A DNA stretch of 64,000 nt from Planctomycetota bacterium (GTDB taxonomy: Bacteria; Planctomycetota; UBA1135; GCA-002686595), in the NCBI GenBank assembly GCA_016714045.1, contig JADJNY010000005.1, positions 372,001 to 436,000 of the forward strand, written 5' to 3'. The notes beneath the pieces were generated by a model, which saw only the letters and a program-made list of their open reading frames with translations, did not search any database and was not told the origin of the DNA. Of this stretch, positions 1 through 8,976 are shown piece after piece (position 1 is the first letter of the stretch; every line of letters begins with the position of its first letter). The translations under genes and the position numbers were made by a program.

Positions 1-1857
1 CGGCGCGATCGACGTCGCTCCTTGGTACACGACGGCGAACGCGCCCGAGAGCCCGCTCGCATCGAAGCGCACGCCGTCCGCGAGGACGCTCGCCTGGCCG
101 ACCGCGGTGAGTTCCGCGCCCGCGGCGAACACCGAGTTCGCGCAGCCGCGCCCCGTCGCTCCGGAGTTCCCGCACGGGCACGGCGTCGCCGAGCCGTCGC
201 CCGCGCAGAACGCCGCCGCCGGCGCGCCCGTGATCGGCACGCACGCGGAGAACTCGGACGTCGCCCCGATCGGTTCGCGCGTCGCCGTCGCGGTGACGAC
301 CCAGCCCGCGGGCACGGACGCGGAGAGCAGCGCGTCGAACGCGCCGTCGCCTGCGGCGTCCGTCGCGACGCTCGTCGTGCCGAGGTAGAGCGCGCCCTCG
401 CCGAAGCCGTTCGCGTCGCAAGCGGGGGACGCGAAGAGGTCGACCGAGAACGTCCCGAGCGCGCTCGACGCGAGCGTGCCCTGCACGTGCAGCTGCGTCC
501 CTTGGAACGCGGCCGCGGTGACGATCGGGAAATTCTGGAGGCCGTTGCCGCCGATGTCCGCGTCGAGCGCGTCGTTGGGCGTGACGCCGTACAGGAACCC
601 GCTCGTGACGAGGTCGATCCCGAGCCCGTCGTTGTCGTGGAGCGAGTTGCCTTGGATGCGCACCGCGGGGTACGTGTTCGCCACGACGATGCCCTCCTGG
701 TCCTGGCCCGCGATCTCGTTCCCGAGGCCGGAGCTCGTCCCGCCGATCACGACGTCGAGGACGGGACCCTGGAAGTAGTTCACGCTCACGATGCCGCGGA
801 CACAGCCGAGCACCGGCGCGCCGTTCGCGTTCAAACCGATCGTGTTGCCGACGATCGTGACGCCGCTGCCCGTGCCGTCGAGTTGGATCCCGGTGCCGAG
901 GTAGTACGAGGGACCGTGCGGCGGTGCCGCGAGCGCGCGCAGGCCCGCGATCCGGTTGTCGCGCACGAGCGTGTCGTGGTGCACGCCGTCGAACCAGATC
1001 CCGATCGTCGCGTACGGGTTCCCTTGCGCGAGCCCGTCCGGCGTCGTCCCGATCCAGTTGTTCTCGATCGTCGTCCCGTTCGCGTCGAAGAGCTGCACCG
1101 CGTAGCCGCCGGGGATGAACTGGCTGTTCAAGCTCCCGTTCCCGGTGAGGAAGTTCCGCTCGGCGAGCGTCGGCCCGCCGATCCGGTTGTTCGTCGCGGG
1201 GAAGCCGCCCGCCGCCCATCCGAGCACGCGCACCTGGTGCAGCACGTTGCCGACGACGACGTTGTCGTTCGATTGGTCGAGCTTGACGAAGCCGCCGCGC
1301 GTGTTGTTGCGCACGAGCGCGCCGGAGCCCGCGACGCCGTAGATCGTGAGCCCGACGACGGAGTTGTCCTCGACGATCGCCCGCGCGCGGTCGACGTAGA
1401 TCGTCGTCAGATCGAGGCCGCGCACGATGCAGTCGTCGGCCGTGATGTACAGACCGCCGCCGCGGAAGATGACGACCTCCTTCCCGTTCGGGTTCGTGTC
1501 GCCGGTGAACGCGGTCTGCGTCGTGCCGTCGATCGTCACGGGCTCCGTCGCGTTCGCGTAGAACATCATGCCCGTGATGACCGCGCGGCCTGGGTAGATG
1601 CCGGGGAGGTACGTCCACTCGCTCGTCGGGATCGCGAAGGCGATCGTTTGGCGACCGGGTGTGTTGTTCGAGGCGATCATCGCTTCGGAGAAGGAGATGT
1701 GCCCGTCGGGGCCGGGCAGGTCGGCGATCGTCGCCGTGCCCGGGTCGACGTCGATCGCATCGCCGTCGGTGACGTCGACGGTGATCGTCTGGGCCTGGGC
1801 GAGGCCGACGACGGTGGTCAGCGCGAGGAGGGGAAGGAGTCGGTTGCGTGCATCCAT
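1..1857 (-). CDS. secreted right-handed beta-helix protein with Cys-rich C-terminal module (partial)
   Basis: Reading the minus strand from ATG at 1857 gives one open frame that runs off the left edge of the window, so the C-terminus is missing. The first 23 residues form a signal peptide (MDARNRLLPLL..., ending in AQAQ). The body has many Asn/Gly-rich turns of the type NN-x-I-G, N-x-I and E-N-N-W-I-G typical of right-handed parallel beta-helix (pectate-lyase-like) repeats, and a segment resembling the NDxLDxDxGxNxLQNFPV motif often seen in bacterial cell-surface beta-helix proteins. It is followed by a C-x-G-D-G...CPC...GCANS segment, the same C-terminal module found in four other proteins of this window. 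Probably an extracellular or surface protein. The catalytic activity cannot be told. A long plus-strand frame over the same DNA is a shadow. Confidence 0.85.
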   Translation of the reverse strand, partial: MDARNRLLPLLALTTVVGLAQAQTITVDVTDGDAIDVDPGTATIADLPGPDGHISFSEAMIASNNTPGRQTIAFAIPTSEWTYLPGIYPGRAVITGMMFYANATEPVTIDGTTQTAFTGDTNPNGKEVVIFRGGGLYITADDCIVRGLDLTTIYVDRARAIVEDNSVVGLTIYGVAGSGALVRNNTRGGFVKLDQSNDNVVVGNVLHQVRVLGWAAGGFPATNNRIGGPTLAERNFLTGNGSLNSQFIPGGYAVQLFDANGTTIENNWIGTTPDGLAQGNPYATIGIWFDGVHHDTLVRDNRIAGLRALAAPPHGPSYYLGTGIQLDGTGSGVTIVGNTIGLNANGAPVLGCVRGIVSVNYFQGPVLDVVIGGTSSGLGNEIAGQDQEGIVVANTYPAVRIQGNSLHDNDGLGIDLVTSGFLYGVTPNDALDADIGGNGLQNFPIVTAAAFQGTQLHVQGTLASSALGTFSVDLFASPACDANGFGEGALYLGTTSVATDAAGDGAFDALLSASVPAGWVVTATATREPIGATSEFSACVPITGAPAAAFCAGDGSATPCPCGNSGATGRGCANSVFAAGAELTAVGQASVLADGVRFDASGLSGAFAVVYQGATSIAP

Positions 1858-2009
1858 GTTCGGTCTCGCTTGGCGTGGGCTCACGGTCTCGGTCTTCGGT
1901 CTCGTCATCGTTCACGCTCGTCGCGCGGGGTTCACCGCGCCGCGACGAGCCGCGCTCCACTCCGATGGCGCCCTCCGGAGCGCGCGGCGGTCAGGAGACT
2001 CGGAATCTC

Positions 2010-2024
2010 CGCGCGGCGTCGCCG
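2010..2024 (-). terminator. possible hairpin after the HAF-repeat gene
   Basis: A perfect 7-base inverted repeat (cgcggcg/cgccgcg) with a single central base lies within 25 bases of the stop codon of the upstream minus-strand gene. No T-run follows, so it is at best a weak or factor-assisted terminator. Confidence 0.2.
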
Positions 2025-2031
2025 CGTGAGC

Positions 2032-3509
2032 TCAGGGAGTCCAAACGATCGTGAGCGCGTTCGTCCGGTTCGAGGTCGCGGGCGGGCAGAAGAGGCCGGA
2101 CGCGTTGCGGTAGAAGCACTGGTAGTGGTGCGTCCCGCCGCTCGCGGGGATCGCGCCGCGGACGCTGATCGACGCGTCGCCCGCCTCTGGGTACGCGCCC
2201 GCCGCGGCGACGACGGGCACGGTACCGAGGCGCCGGATCACGCCGCCGACGCAGCCGATGCCGTCGTCGAGCACCACGGGCGCGATCGAGGCCGTGCCCT
2301 GATAGAAGACCGCGAACGCGCCGGTCAGTCCGGTCGCGGCGAGCGTCAGGGTGTCGGCGCCGACGCTCGCCTGCCCGGAAGCGCTCAACTGCGCTCCACT
2401 CGCGTGAGCCGAGTTCGCACAACCGTGTCCGGGCGCACCGGTGTTCGCGCACGGGCAGGGGAGCCCGGTCCCGTCGCCGTGACACGATGAGACGGCGGGC
2501 GTCGACACCGTCCACTTCACGGCCCGGAAGTAGAGGCTCGCGCTCTGCGCCTCGCCGACGATCACGCCGGAAGCGTTGAGGCGTCGCGCGCGGCTGATCG
2601 TGCCTCCCGGCAGCGTGCCGAGCACGATCGGCGTCCCGTTCCGCCACAGCACGCCGACCTCGGCCGGATAGATCGTCGAGCCCGTCGCGAGGACGTCCCC
2701 GGCGTCGTTGATGTCGATCGCGGGCGTGAAGGCGGAGACCCGGGCGGCATCGGCAGCGGCTGGATGGTGCCGTTCTGCCAGATCGAGGCGACGTTCGCGT
2801 TCAGGCCGACCATCACGCCGCTCGCGTTGATCGCGTAGGCCTTCGAGACCGCGCCGCCGCCGGGCCATGCGCCCACGTCCGTGAACACGCCGTTCTGCCA
2901 GCGGAACGCGTGCGTGTGGCCGTTCGGCAGCCCGGCCAGACCGACGACCTGACCGAGGTCGTTGAGACCGAGCGCCTCGGAGTAGTTGCCTCCGCCCATG
3001 AAGCCGAGGTCGACCTGCAGCGTGTTGCCGAGCCACAGGACCGCGTGGCCGCCCGGGTTCGGCGTGCTCGACGTCGCGAACCCCGCGATCAGGCCTCCGG
3101 CGTTGATCGCGCTCGTCCGGCACGAGCTCACCTGCCCGGGGAGTCCGGGGAGTTGGGCGGGCGTTCCCGCTGAGTCCCACGCGATGCCCGCGGAGTCGAA
3201 CCCGAGGTCGTACGTCCCGCAGATCTCGCCGGCCGAGTTGACGTCCGACGGAATGCCGAGGACGGACGGGGAGAGCTCCGGGAGGACCGCGATCTCACCG
3301 TTCGTCCACCGGACCGACTTCAACGCCCCCGACGCGTCGTTCGCGACCCCGACGATCGTCCCGGTGTCGCTGATGGCGTACGCGGAGGAGTAGGTGCCGC
3401 CGGGGAGCAGCGGCAGCTCCGTGATCGTGACCTGCCAGGCTTGAGCGTGCGCGGCGCCGCTCAGGAGGGCCAGGGCCAGCGCGGCCCCCTTCCATGTGTT
3501 GTTCGTCAT
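2032..3509 (-). pseudogene. secreted HAF-repeat protein with Cys-rich C-terminal module, one frameshift
   Basis: ATG at 3509 opens a signal peptide (MTNNTWKGAALALALLSG...AHAQA). It is followed by repeated segments of the pattern LPLLPGG...S.AYAISDTGTIVG and LGFMGGG.YSEALGLNDLGQVVG, which match HAF (probable extracellular) repeats. The frame is lost near 2737-2747, within a CCCGGG stretch. The downstream part (more HAF repeats, then C-x-G-D-G...CPC...GCANS and a C-terminal FCPP...TN...IVW ending) continues in the frame reached by a -1 shift. Joined, the product is about 492 residues and colinear with the other module-bearing proteins here. One missing base explains the break, either a real mutation or an assembly error. 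Role unknown, presumably surface exposed. Confidence 0.75.
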
Positions 3510-3820
3510 CCGGTACGTCCTGCTCGATGCGGGCTGGGGCGCCATTCGGCGCGGGGGCGAACGGCACGCGCCGAAGTGCGCGCGCCGCCACCACCGAATG
3601 CGCCGTCGAGTCCGCGCGCCGGTCAGGATTCGACGAACTCTCGCGCGATTGCCCGAGCGCGCGGGAGGCGGCTATCCTCTTCGCACCTCCGCGCGGCGAG
3701 CGCGGTGCCCGCCCTCCACGCATTGCGCGCCGGGCCCGCACCACCGAACGCCGCGGGCGGAGCCGCGCGCGCGCCGTCTGGATCCGGCCCGTGCGCGATC
3801 TCCCGGGGTGCCCACCCTCG
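3510..3820. other. divergent intergenic region between the HAF-repeat gene and the sigma factor
   Basis: About 310 bases without a credible gene. It must hold the promoters of both flanking genes. The only sigma-70-like pair I can point to is on the plus strand (3649-3678). Frames that cross it on the plus strand have Arg/Ala-rich shadow composition. Confidence 0.5.
3649..3678 (+). promoter_or_regulatory. candidate sigma-70-type promoter for the sigma factor-kinase operon
   Basis: TTGCCC (3649-3654), an 18-base spacer and TATCCT (3673-3678), 143 bases before the ATG. Each hexamer matches four of six consensus positions, notable in DNA this GC-rich, but not tested. Confidence 0.3.
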
Positions 3821-4384
3821 ATGCCCGATTTCCACCGCATCCTCCGCTCGGCCCAGGAGGGCGATCCCGAAGCGGCCCGCGCGCTCTCCGCGCTCCTCTA
3901 CGAGGAGCTCCACGCGCTCGCGCGGCGCGCGATGGCCGACGAGCGCCCCGACCATACGCTCCAGCCGACGGCGCTCGTCAACGAAGCCTACCTGCGGCTC
4001 GCGCGCGAGCCCGACGGGAGCTTCGCCGACCGCGAGAGCTTCTTCGCGGCCGCGGCGAACACGCTGCGGCGCGTCTTGGTCGACCACGCGCGCAAGCGCG
4101 GGCGGGAGAAGCGCGGCGGGGCGGCGGCGCGCGTTCCGCTCGAGGGGCTCGACGTCGCGGTACCGCTCGCGGACGACGAGCTGCTTTCGCTCGACGACGC
4201 GCTCGCCGCGCTCGCGGAGCAGGATGCGACCAAGGCGCGCCTCGTCGAGCTGCGCTTCTTCGCCGGTCTCTCGGTCGCCGAGGCCGGCCACGTGCTGGGC
4301 GTGTCGGAGTCGACCGTGCAGCGCGAGTGGCGCATGGCGCGCGCGTGGCTGCGCGCGCGGATGGACGGTGCGCGTGGACCCTGA
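3821..4384 (+). CDS. ECF-like RNA polymerase sigma factor
   Basis: 187-residue sigma-70 family protein of the short ECF-like type common in planctomycetes and acidobacteria (TIGR02999-like). Residues ~22-95 form region 2 (LYEELHALARRAM..., LQPTALVNEAYLRL, then FFAAAANTLRRVLVDHARKR). Residues ~137-180 form region 4 with a helix-turn-helix (SVAEAGHVLGVSESTVQREW). The ATG at 3821 is chosen because homology begins at once (PDFHRILRSAQEG). The longer upstream frame is low-complexity. The gene overlaps the following Ser/Thr kinase, a pairing that suggests the kinase and sigma factor act in one signalling unit. No anti-sigma factor of the usual ZAS type is adjacent. Target promoters are unknown. Confidence 0.93.
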   Translation: MPDFHRILRSAQEGDPEAARALSALLYEELHALARRAMADERPDHTLQPTALVNEAYLRLAREPDGSFADRESFFAAAANTLRRVLVDHARKRGREKRGGAAARVPLEGLDVAVPLADDELLSLDDALAALAEQDATKARLVELRFFAGLSVAEAGHVLGVSESTVQREWRMARAWLRARMDGARGP

Positions 4385-7001
4385 GCGCTGGCGCCGGCTG
4401 CAGGAGCTGTTCCACCGCGCCGTCGATCTCGGCGAGCGCGAGCGCGCGGCGTTCGTCGCCGCCGAGTGCGCGGGCGACGCGGAGCTGCGCGCCGAACTCG
4501 ACCAGCTCCTCGCGAGCGACCCCGACGCGGACGACGCCTTCCGCCACGTGGCGGACCGCGCGCGCCCCGCGCCGCGCGATCCGCGCCTCGGGCGCAGGCT
4601 CGGCGTGTACGAGCTCGTGGACCGCATCGCCGAAGGCGGCATGGGGGTCGTGTACCGCGCACGGCGCGTCGACGGGCTCTTCGAGCACGACGTCGCGATC
4701 AAGCTGATCCGAGCGGAGTGCGCGACGGAATGGATGCTGCGGCGCTTCGAGTTCGAGCGGCGCACGCTCGCCGCGCTGCAGCACCCGTGCATCGCGCGCC
4801 TCTACGACGGCGGCACGACGGACGACGGCTGCCCGTACTTCGTCATGGAGTTCGTGCAGGGCGAACGCATCGACCGCCACTGCGAACGCGCGCGCCTCTT
4901 GCTCGACGCGCGCCTGCGCCTCTTCGTGCAGGTCGCGCGCGCGGTCCAGGTCGCGCACCAGAGCCTCGTCGTCCACTGCGATTTGAAGCCCGCGAACATC
5001 CTGATCGACGAACGCGGCACGCCGCGCCTCCTCGACTTCGGCATCGCGCGCCTCTCCGAGGACGCGCCCGCGGAGGCGAAGTCGCCCTCCTCAAACACGA
5101 TCGCGCGCGTGCTCACGCCGGAGTACGCGAGCCCCGAGCAGCTCGCGGGTGCCGCGGTGACGACCGCCTTCGACGTCTACGCGCTCGGCGTCCTGCTGTA
5201 CGAACTCGCGACGGGCCGCCGGCCATTCGAGAGCGACAGTCGCAGCCCCGCCGAATGGGAGCGCATCGTGCGCGAGGAGGAACCCGTGCGCCCGAGCACG
5301 CGCGCGGTCCGCGCGACGGAGGACGCAGGCGCGATCGCGGCGCAGTTCCAGCTCACGCCGGCCGCACTGCGGCGCGCGCTGCGCGGCGACCTCGACCGCA
5401 TCGTGCTCATGGCGCTGCGCAAGGAGCCCGAGCGGCGTTACGCGTCCGTGCAGGAGCTCGCGGACGACGTCGAGCGCCACCTCGCGCACGAGCCGGTGCG
5501 CGCGCGCGGCAACTCGCTCGCGTACCTCGCGCGGACGTTCGTGCGCCGCCACCGCGTCCCCGTCGCGGCCGGCGTGCTCGTGTTCGCGGCGCTGCTCGTC
5601 GGGCTCCTCGCCGCGCGGCACGGCGAGCGCGTCGCGGCCGCGGAAGCGCGGCACGCGCAGACGGAGGCCGACTCGTTCGCGTCGATCGCGGACTTCCTGA
5701 TGGACGCGTTCCTGCCGGCGCAGCCGGCGCAAGACGCGGAGTGGCAGGCCCGTGCGCGCGAGCGCGTGCTCGAGCAGGCCGAGCGCGTGCGCCGCCAGCA
5801 CGCGAACGCGGACCACGAGCGCGCGAACCTGCTCGACACGCTGGGGCAGGTCGCCCTGCGCCTCGACCTCCAGGGCGACGCGGAGGGGCTCCTGCGCGAG
5901 GCGCTCGCGATCCGCGAGCGCGCGTTCGGGCGGCAGTCGCTCGAGTACGCGCTGTCGCTGCAGAGCCTTGCGCGCCATGCCTACGCGGTCGGCGACTACG
6001 CCGCGGCCGTCGCGCTGCTCGACGAGGCGCTGCCGATCCACCGCGCGGCGGGATCGAGCACGCACGCGGACGTCTCCGGGTTGCAGAACGACCTCGCGGC
6101 GGCACTCCGCAATCTCGGGCGCGAAGCGGAGGCCGAGGCGCTACACGAAGCCGCGCTCGCGGCCCGCCGCGCGGACGACGACGGCTCGTTGCCCGTCGCC
6201 GAGAGCTTGAACAACCTCGCGGGCATCCACCTCGCGCGCGGGGAGTTCGAGCGCGCGTTGCGCGAGCTGCGCGAGGCGCTCGCGGTCCGCGCGTCGATCT
6301 TGGGCGACGGGCACCTGCTCACGCTCCAAACCGGCTCGAACCTCGCGGCCGCCGCATGGCGCGCCGGGGAAGTCGCGGAGGCGAAGGAGCGGATGCGGCG
6401 CGTCGAAGCGGGCTACCGCGCGCTCGGTGTGGACGGCGAGGACGGTCTCGGCCTCGCGCTGTCCAACCTCGCGGCGATGCAGCTCGGCGAGCGCGACCTG
6501 GACGGCGCGTCCGCGAGCCTGCGCGAGGCGCTCGCGCTCCAGCAGAAGCGCCTCGGCGCCGACCACCCGGTCGTCGCGGTCACGCTCGCGACGCTCGCGG
6601 CGTGGAGCCACGCGCGCGGCCGCGACGACGAAGCGCGCGCGCTGTGGGAGGACGTCCTGCGCATCCGGCGCGCGCCGGACGGCAACCCGCGCGAACTCGC
6701 CGAGGCGTTGTACGGCTTCGGCGTGTTCCACTCGGACGTCGGCGAGGCCGCGCGCGCGGAGGAGCTCGTCCGCGAGGCGATCGCGCTCCACGCGGCGCAC
6801 GACCTCCGCGATCCGCTGGCGCTCGCGCGCGCGGAATCCGTGCTCGGCGGCGCGCTCGCCCGGCTGGGGCGGAAGGAGGAAGCGCGCGAGCACCTCGAAG
6901 CGGCCGCGCGCCTCTTCGAAGGCCAGCCGAGCGCGGGCGAAGGCGAACTCGCGCGCGTGCGGCGGTTCCTCGAGCGGCTCGATCGGCCCGCGGGCGGGTG
7001 A
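4374..7001 (+). CDS. membrane-anchored Ser/Thr protein kinase with TPR sensor region
   Basis: 875 residues from GTG 4374, overlapping the sigma-factor stop by 11 bases (GTG 4368 is an alternative). Residues 1-55 are the short helical leader usual in this family (DPERWRRLQELFHRAVDL). The kinase domain spans ~78-370: Gly-loop GGMGVVY (88-94), Lys110 in VAIKLI, catalytic loop HCDLKPANIL (201-210), DFG (221-223), and TPEYASPEQ in place of APE. The Arg of HRD is Cys, so it is a non-RD kinase. One transmembrane helix lies at ~395-413, followed by ~460 residues of tetratricopeptide repeats, presumably a protein-interaction or sensing part across the membrane. Likely phosphorylates partners linked to the co-encoded sigma factor (inference). 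Confidence 0.93.
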   Translation: MDPERWRRLQELFHRAVDLGERERAAFVAAECAGDAELRAELDQLLASDPDADDAFRHVADRARPAPRDPRLGRRLGVYELVDRIAEGGMGVVYRARRVDGLFEHDVAIKLIRAECATEWMLRRFEFERRTLAALQHPCIARLYDGGTTDDGCPYFVMEFVQGERIDRHCERARLLLDARLRLFVQVARAVQVAHQSLVVHCDLKPANILIDERGTPRLLDFGIARLSEDAPAEAKSPSSNTIARVLTPEYASPEQLAGAAVTTAFDVYALGVLLYELATGRRPFESDSRSPAEWERIVREEEPVRPSTRAVRATEDAGAIAAQFQLTPAALRRALRGDLDRIVLMALRKEPERRYASVQELADDVERHLAHEPVRARGNSLAYLARTFVRRHRVPVAAGVLVFAALLVGLLAARHGERVAAAEARHAQTEADSFASIADFLMDAFLPAQPAQDAEWQARARERVLEQAERVRRQHANADHERANLLDTLGQVALRLDLQGDAEGLLREALAIRERAFGRQSLEYALSLQSLARHAYAVGDYAAAVALLDEALPIHRAAGSSTHADVSGLQNDLAAALRNLGREAEAEALHEAALAARRADDDGSLPVAESLNNLAGIHLARGEFERALRELREALAVRASILGDGHLLTLQTGSNLAAAAWRAGEVAEAKERMRRVEAGYRALGVDGEDGLGLALSNLAAMQLGERDLDGASASLREALALQQKRLGADHPVVAVTLATLAAWSHARGRDDEARALWEDVLRIRRAPDGNPRELAEALYGFGVFHSDVGEAARAEELVREAIALHAAHDLRDPLALARAESVLGGALARLGRKEEAREHLEAAARLFEGQPSAGEGELARVRRFLERLDRPAGG

Positions 7002-7046
7002 GGATCTAGGCTGACCGGGCACGGGCGGGGAATGTCGAACCCCACG

Positions 7047-7066
7047 CGCCGGCGGTCGCGCCGGCG
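7047..7066 (+). terminator. hairpin after the kinase gene
   Basis: Two copies of the self-complementary octamer cgccggcg (7047-7054 and 7059-7066) flank a GTCG tetraloop, giving an 8-bp perfect GC stem 46 bases after the kinase stop. A 12-bp perfect palindrome (ggagtcgactcc, 7066-7077) follows. There is no T-tract. Confidence 0.4.
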
Positions 7067-7272
7067 GAGTCGACTCCGTGCTGGTCCTCCTCCGCTCGAG
7101 CTCGACGCGGAGCCGTCACGGCGGAAACGTCGGTGGGCGTTCGTTCGTCTTGGACTTCGTCGCCCCTTGGCGTCCGGGAGGGACGCGTTGATACCCTCCC
7201 GCGCCCAAGCGCTCCTGCTGCGGACTTCGGTCCCACCTGGACGCGGCCACAATCGTCCCTCAGGAGAACTTC

Positions 7273-8976
7273 ATGCGGATCCCGTTGGCCTGGCTCGTGT
7301 TCCTCGTCCCGCTCGCTCCCAGCGCGCTCGGTCAGACCGTCGACGTCCCGCCGGTCGTCGTGTCGTCCCTCACACACGAGCACTATTTGGAGACGACACC
7401 GCCGCAACAGACCGTCACGCGCGACATGGTTTCGTTTCCCTGCGCGGTGGGGGACTGCAGCGGTCCGGGCTTCACCGCTTCGATCGGGCAAGGCAGCACC
7501 GTCGTCGTTCGCTTCGAGGCGCCCGCAGGGCAGAGATTTACCGTGACCCGCGCACCTGGAGGAACGCAGTACTTCACCACCTGGGCCCACTGGACGACGG
7601 GCACGAGCGACGTCAACTCGAACTTCGCGACCAGCGTGGTCACCTTCGAGGACCTGACCGGCACGGCACCGCTCCGTACCTTCGATCAGAGCGCGGTCTC
7701 GAACAACGGGCAAGTGATCACCTGCGGGCAGCAGTTCACCGTCGGCGGCGACTTCTCGTTCACCGCGATGAACGTGGAGTTCACCGTGAACCACGTCCTG
7801 CCGCAGGTGCCGCGCACCTACGGCGTGGTGAATTCGACTGCTGCAAACTCGTTCGGGAGCTCCCGGTTCGTCGGCGGCGTCGCCAGCGATGCCACGCTGA
7901 TGAGGATCGAGCCGCGCGCCGGCCTGGTCCCGCCGGTCGTGATCTCGACGCTCGCGCACGAGCACTTCGTCCAGGCGGGCCCGCCGCAGCAGACGTTCAC
8001 GCGCGACGCGGTGCAGTTCCCATGCGCCGCGGGGGCCTGCAACGGCCCCGCGTTTTCGGCCTCGATCGGTCAGAACAGCAACCTCGTCGTCCGCTACGAG
8101 GCTCCGACGGGCTTCAAGTTCGTCCTGACGCGCGCGCCGGGCGGCACGCAGTACTTCACGGCCTGGGCGTACTGGCAGACCGGAACGAATGACGTGATCT
8201 CGAACTTCCCGACCGCGTCGATCTCCTTCGACGACCTGACCGGCCCCGCGCCGACGAGCACGTACAGCCTGAACGCCGTGTCCAACAACGGGCACGCGAT
8301 CGTCTCGGAGAACGACTTCCTCGTGAGCGGAGGCTGCACGTTCACGGCGCTGCAGGTCGAGTTCTCGGTCGGCCATGCGCTCGCGGCGCAGCTGCGCGCC
8401 TACGGAGCGGTGAACTCCTACTCCGCGCCGTCGTTCGGCTCCACTCGTGTGGTCCCCGGCTTGGCGGCGGATGCGACGCTTCTGACGTTGGAGCCGATCT
8501 CGGCGAACCAGGCCTTCTGCTTCGGCGACGGGCTCGACACGAGCCACACGTCCTCGTGCCCCTGCGGCAACTTCGGCGCGACGGGCAACGGTTGCGCGAA
8601 CTCGACCCAGCCCGCCGGCGCCAACCTGGCCGCCACGGGCGCGGCCAACCCGGATACGATCACGCTCCTCGGTTCCGGCATGCCGGCGACGGCCGCGTGC
8701 ATCTACCTCCAGGGCGACGCGCGTGGCGACTCGACCTTCGGCGATGGAGTCAGCTGCATCGCGGGCAGCTTGATCCGGCTGCGGACGAAGACCAGCGTCG
8801 CGGGCGCGTCGCAGTTCCCCGACAGCACCGACACGGTCACGGTCTCGCAACGCGGTGGCGTGACGCCGGGGAGCGGAGTGCTGCGCTACTACGCGGCCTA
8901 CTACCGCAACGCCTCCCTGGGCTTCTGCCCGCCCCACACCTTCAACATCACGAACGGGCGGATCCTGCGCTGGTGA
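7273..8976 (+). CDS. secreted protein with two tandem 189-residue domains and Cys-rich C-terminal module
   Basis: 567 residues. Signal peptide 1-20 (MRIPLAWLVFLVPLAPSALG). Two clearly homologous domains of exactly 189 residues follow (bases 7348-7914 and 7930-8496), sharing PPVV.S.L.HEH, PPQQT.TRD, FPCA, RAPGGTQYFT.WA.W.TGT, FDDLTG and AVSNNG. Each holds a pair of Cys (CAVGDC/CAAGAC) that could form a local disulfide or bind metal. From base ~8515 comes the shared C-terminal module: CFGDG...CPCGN...GCANS, then IYLQGDA...FGDGVSC and FCPP.TFNITN...W. I do not recognise the repeated domain. The protein is probably exported, and a surface or filament role is possible but unproven. It lies between the kinase and the aminotransferase with its own intergenic spaces. 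Confidence 0.88.
   Translation: MRIPLAWLVFLVPLAPSALGQTVDVPPVVVSSLTHEHYLETTPPQQTVTRDMVSFPCAVGDCSGPGFTASIGQGSTVVVRFEAPAGQRFTVTRAPGGTQYFTTWAHWTTGTSDVNSNFATSVVTFEDLTGTAPLRTFDQSAVSNNGQVITCGQQFTVGGDFSFTAMNVEFTVNHVLPQVPRTYGVVNSTAANSFGSSRFVGGVASDATLMRIEPRAGLVPPVVISTLAHEHFVQAGPPQQTFTRDAVQFPCAAGACNGPAFSASIGQNSNLVVRYEAPTGFKFVLTRAPGGTQYFTAWAYWQTGTNDVISNFPTASISFDDLTGPAPTSTYSLNAVSNNGHAIVSENDFLVSGGCTFTALQVEFSVGHALAAQLRAYGAVNSYSAPSFGSTRVVPGLAADATLLTLEPISANQAFCFGDGLDTSHTSSCPCGNFGATGNGCANSTQPAGANLAATGAANPDTITLLGSGMPATAACIYLQGDARGDSTFGDGVSCIAGSLIRLRTKTSVAGASQFPDSTDTVTVSQRGGVTPGSGVLRYYAAYYRNASLGFCPPHTFNITNGRILRW
7348..8496 (+). repeat. intragenic domain duplication (7348-7914 and 7930-8496)
   Basis: Two 567-base units encode 189-residue domains with many identical blocks (RAPGGTQYFT, HEH, PPQQT, AVSNNG). 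They are separated by 15 bases. The DNA copies have diverged, so this is an old duplication rather than a recent tandem repeat. Confidence 0.85.

Noticed and set aside
22..2490. Long plus-strand open frame of 822 codons
   Set aside because: Composition is Arg/Ala/Val/Asp/Glu-rich without domains, and the complementary strand encodes a clear secreted beta-helix protein and the end of the HAF protein. It is a GC-rich shadow.
2737..2747. Programmed -1 frameshifting in the HAF gene
   Set aside because: No X-XXY-YYZ slippery heptamer or downstream pseudoknot is apparent; a missing base is simpler.
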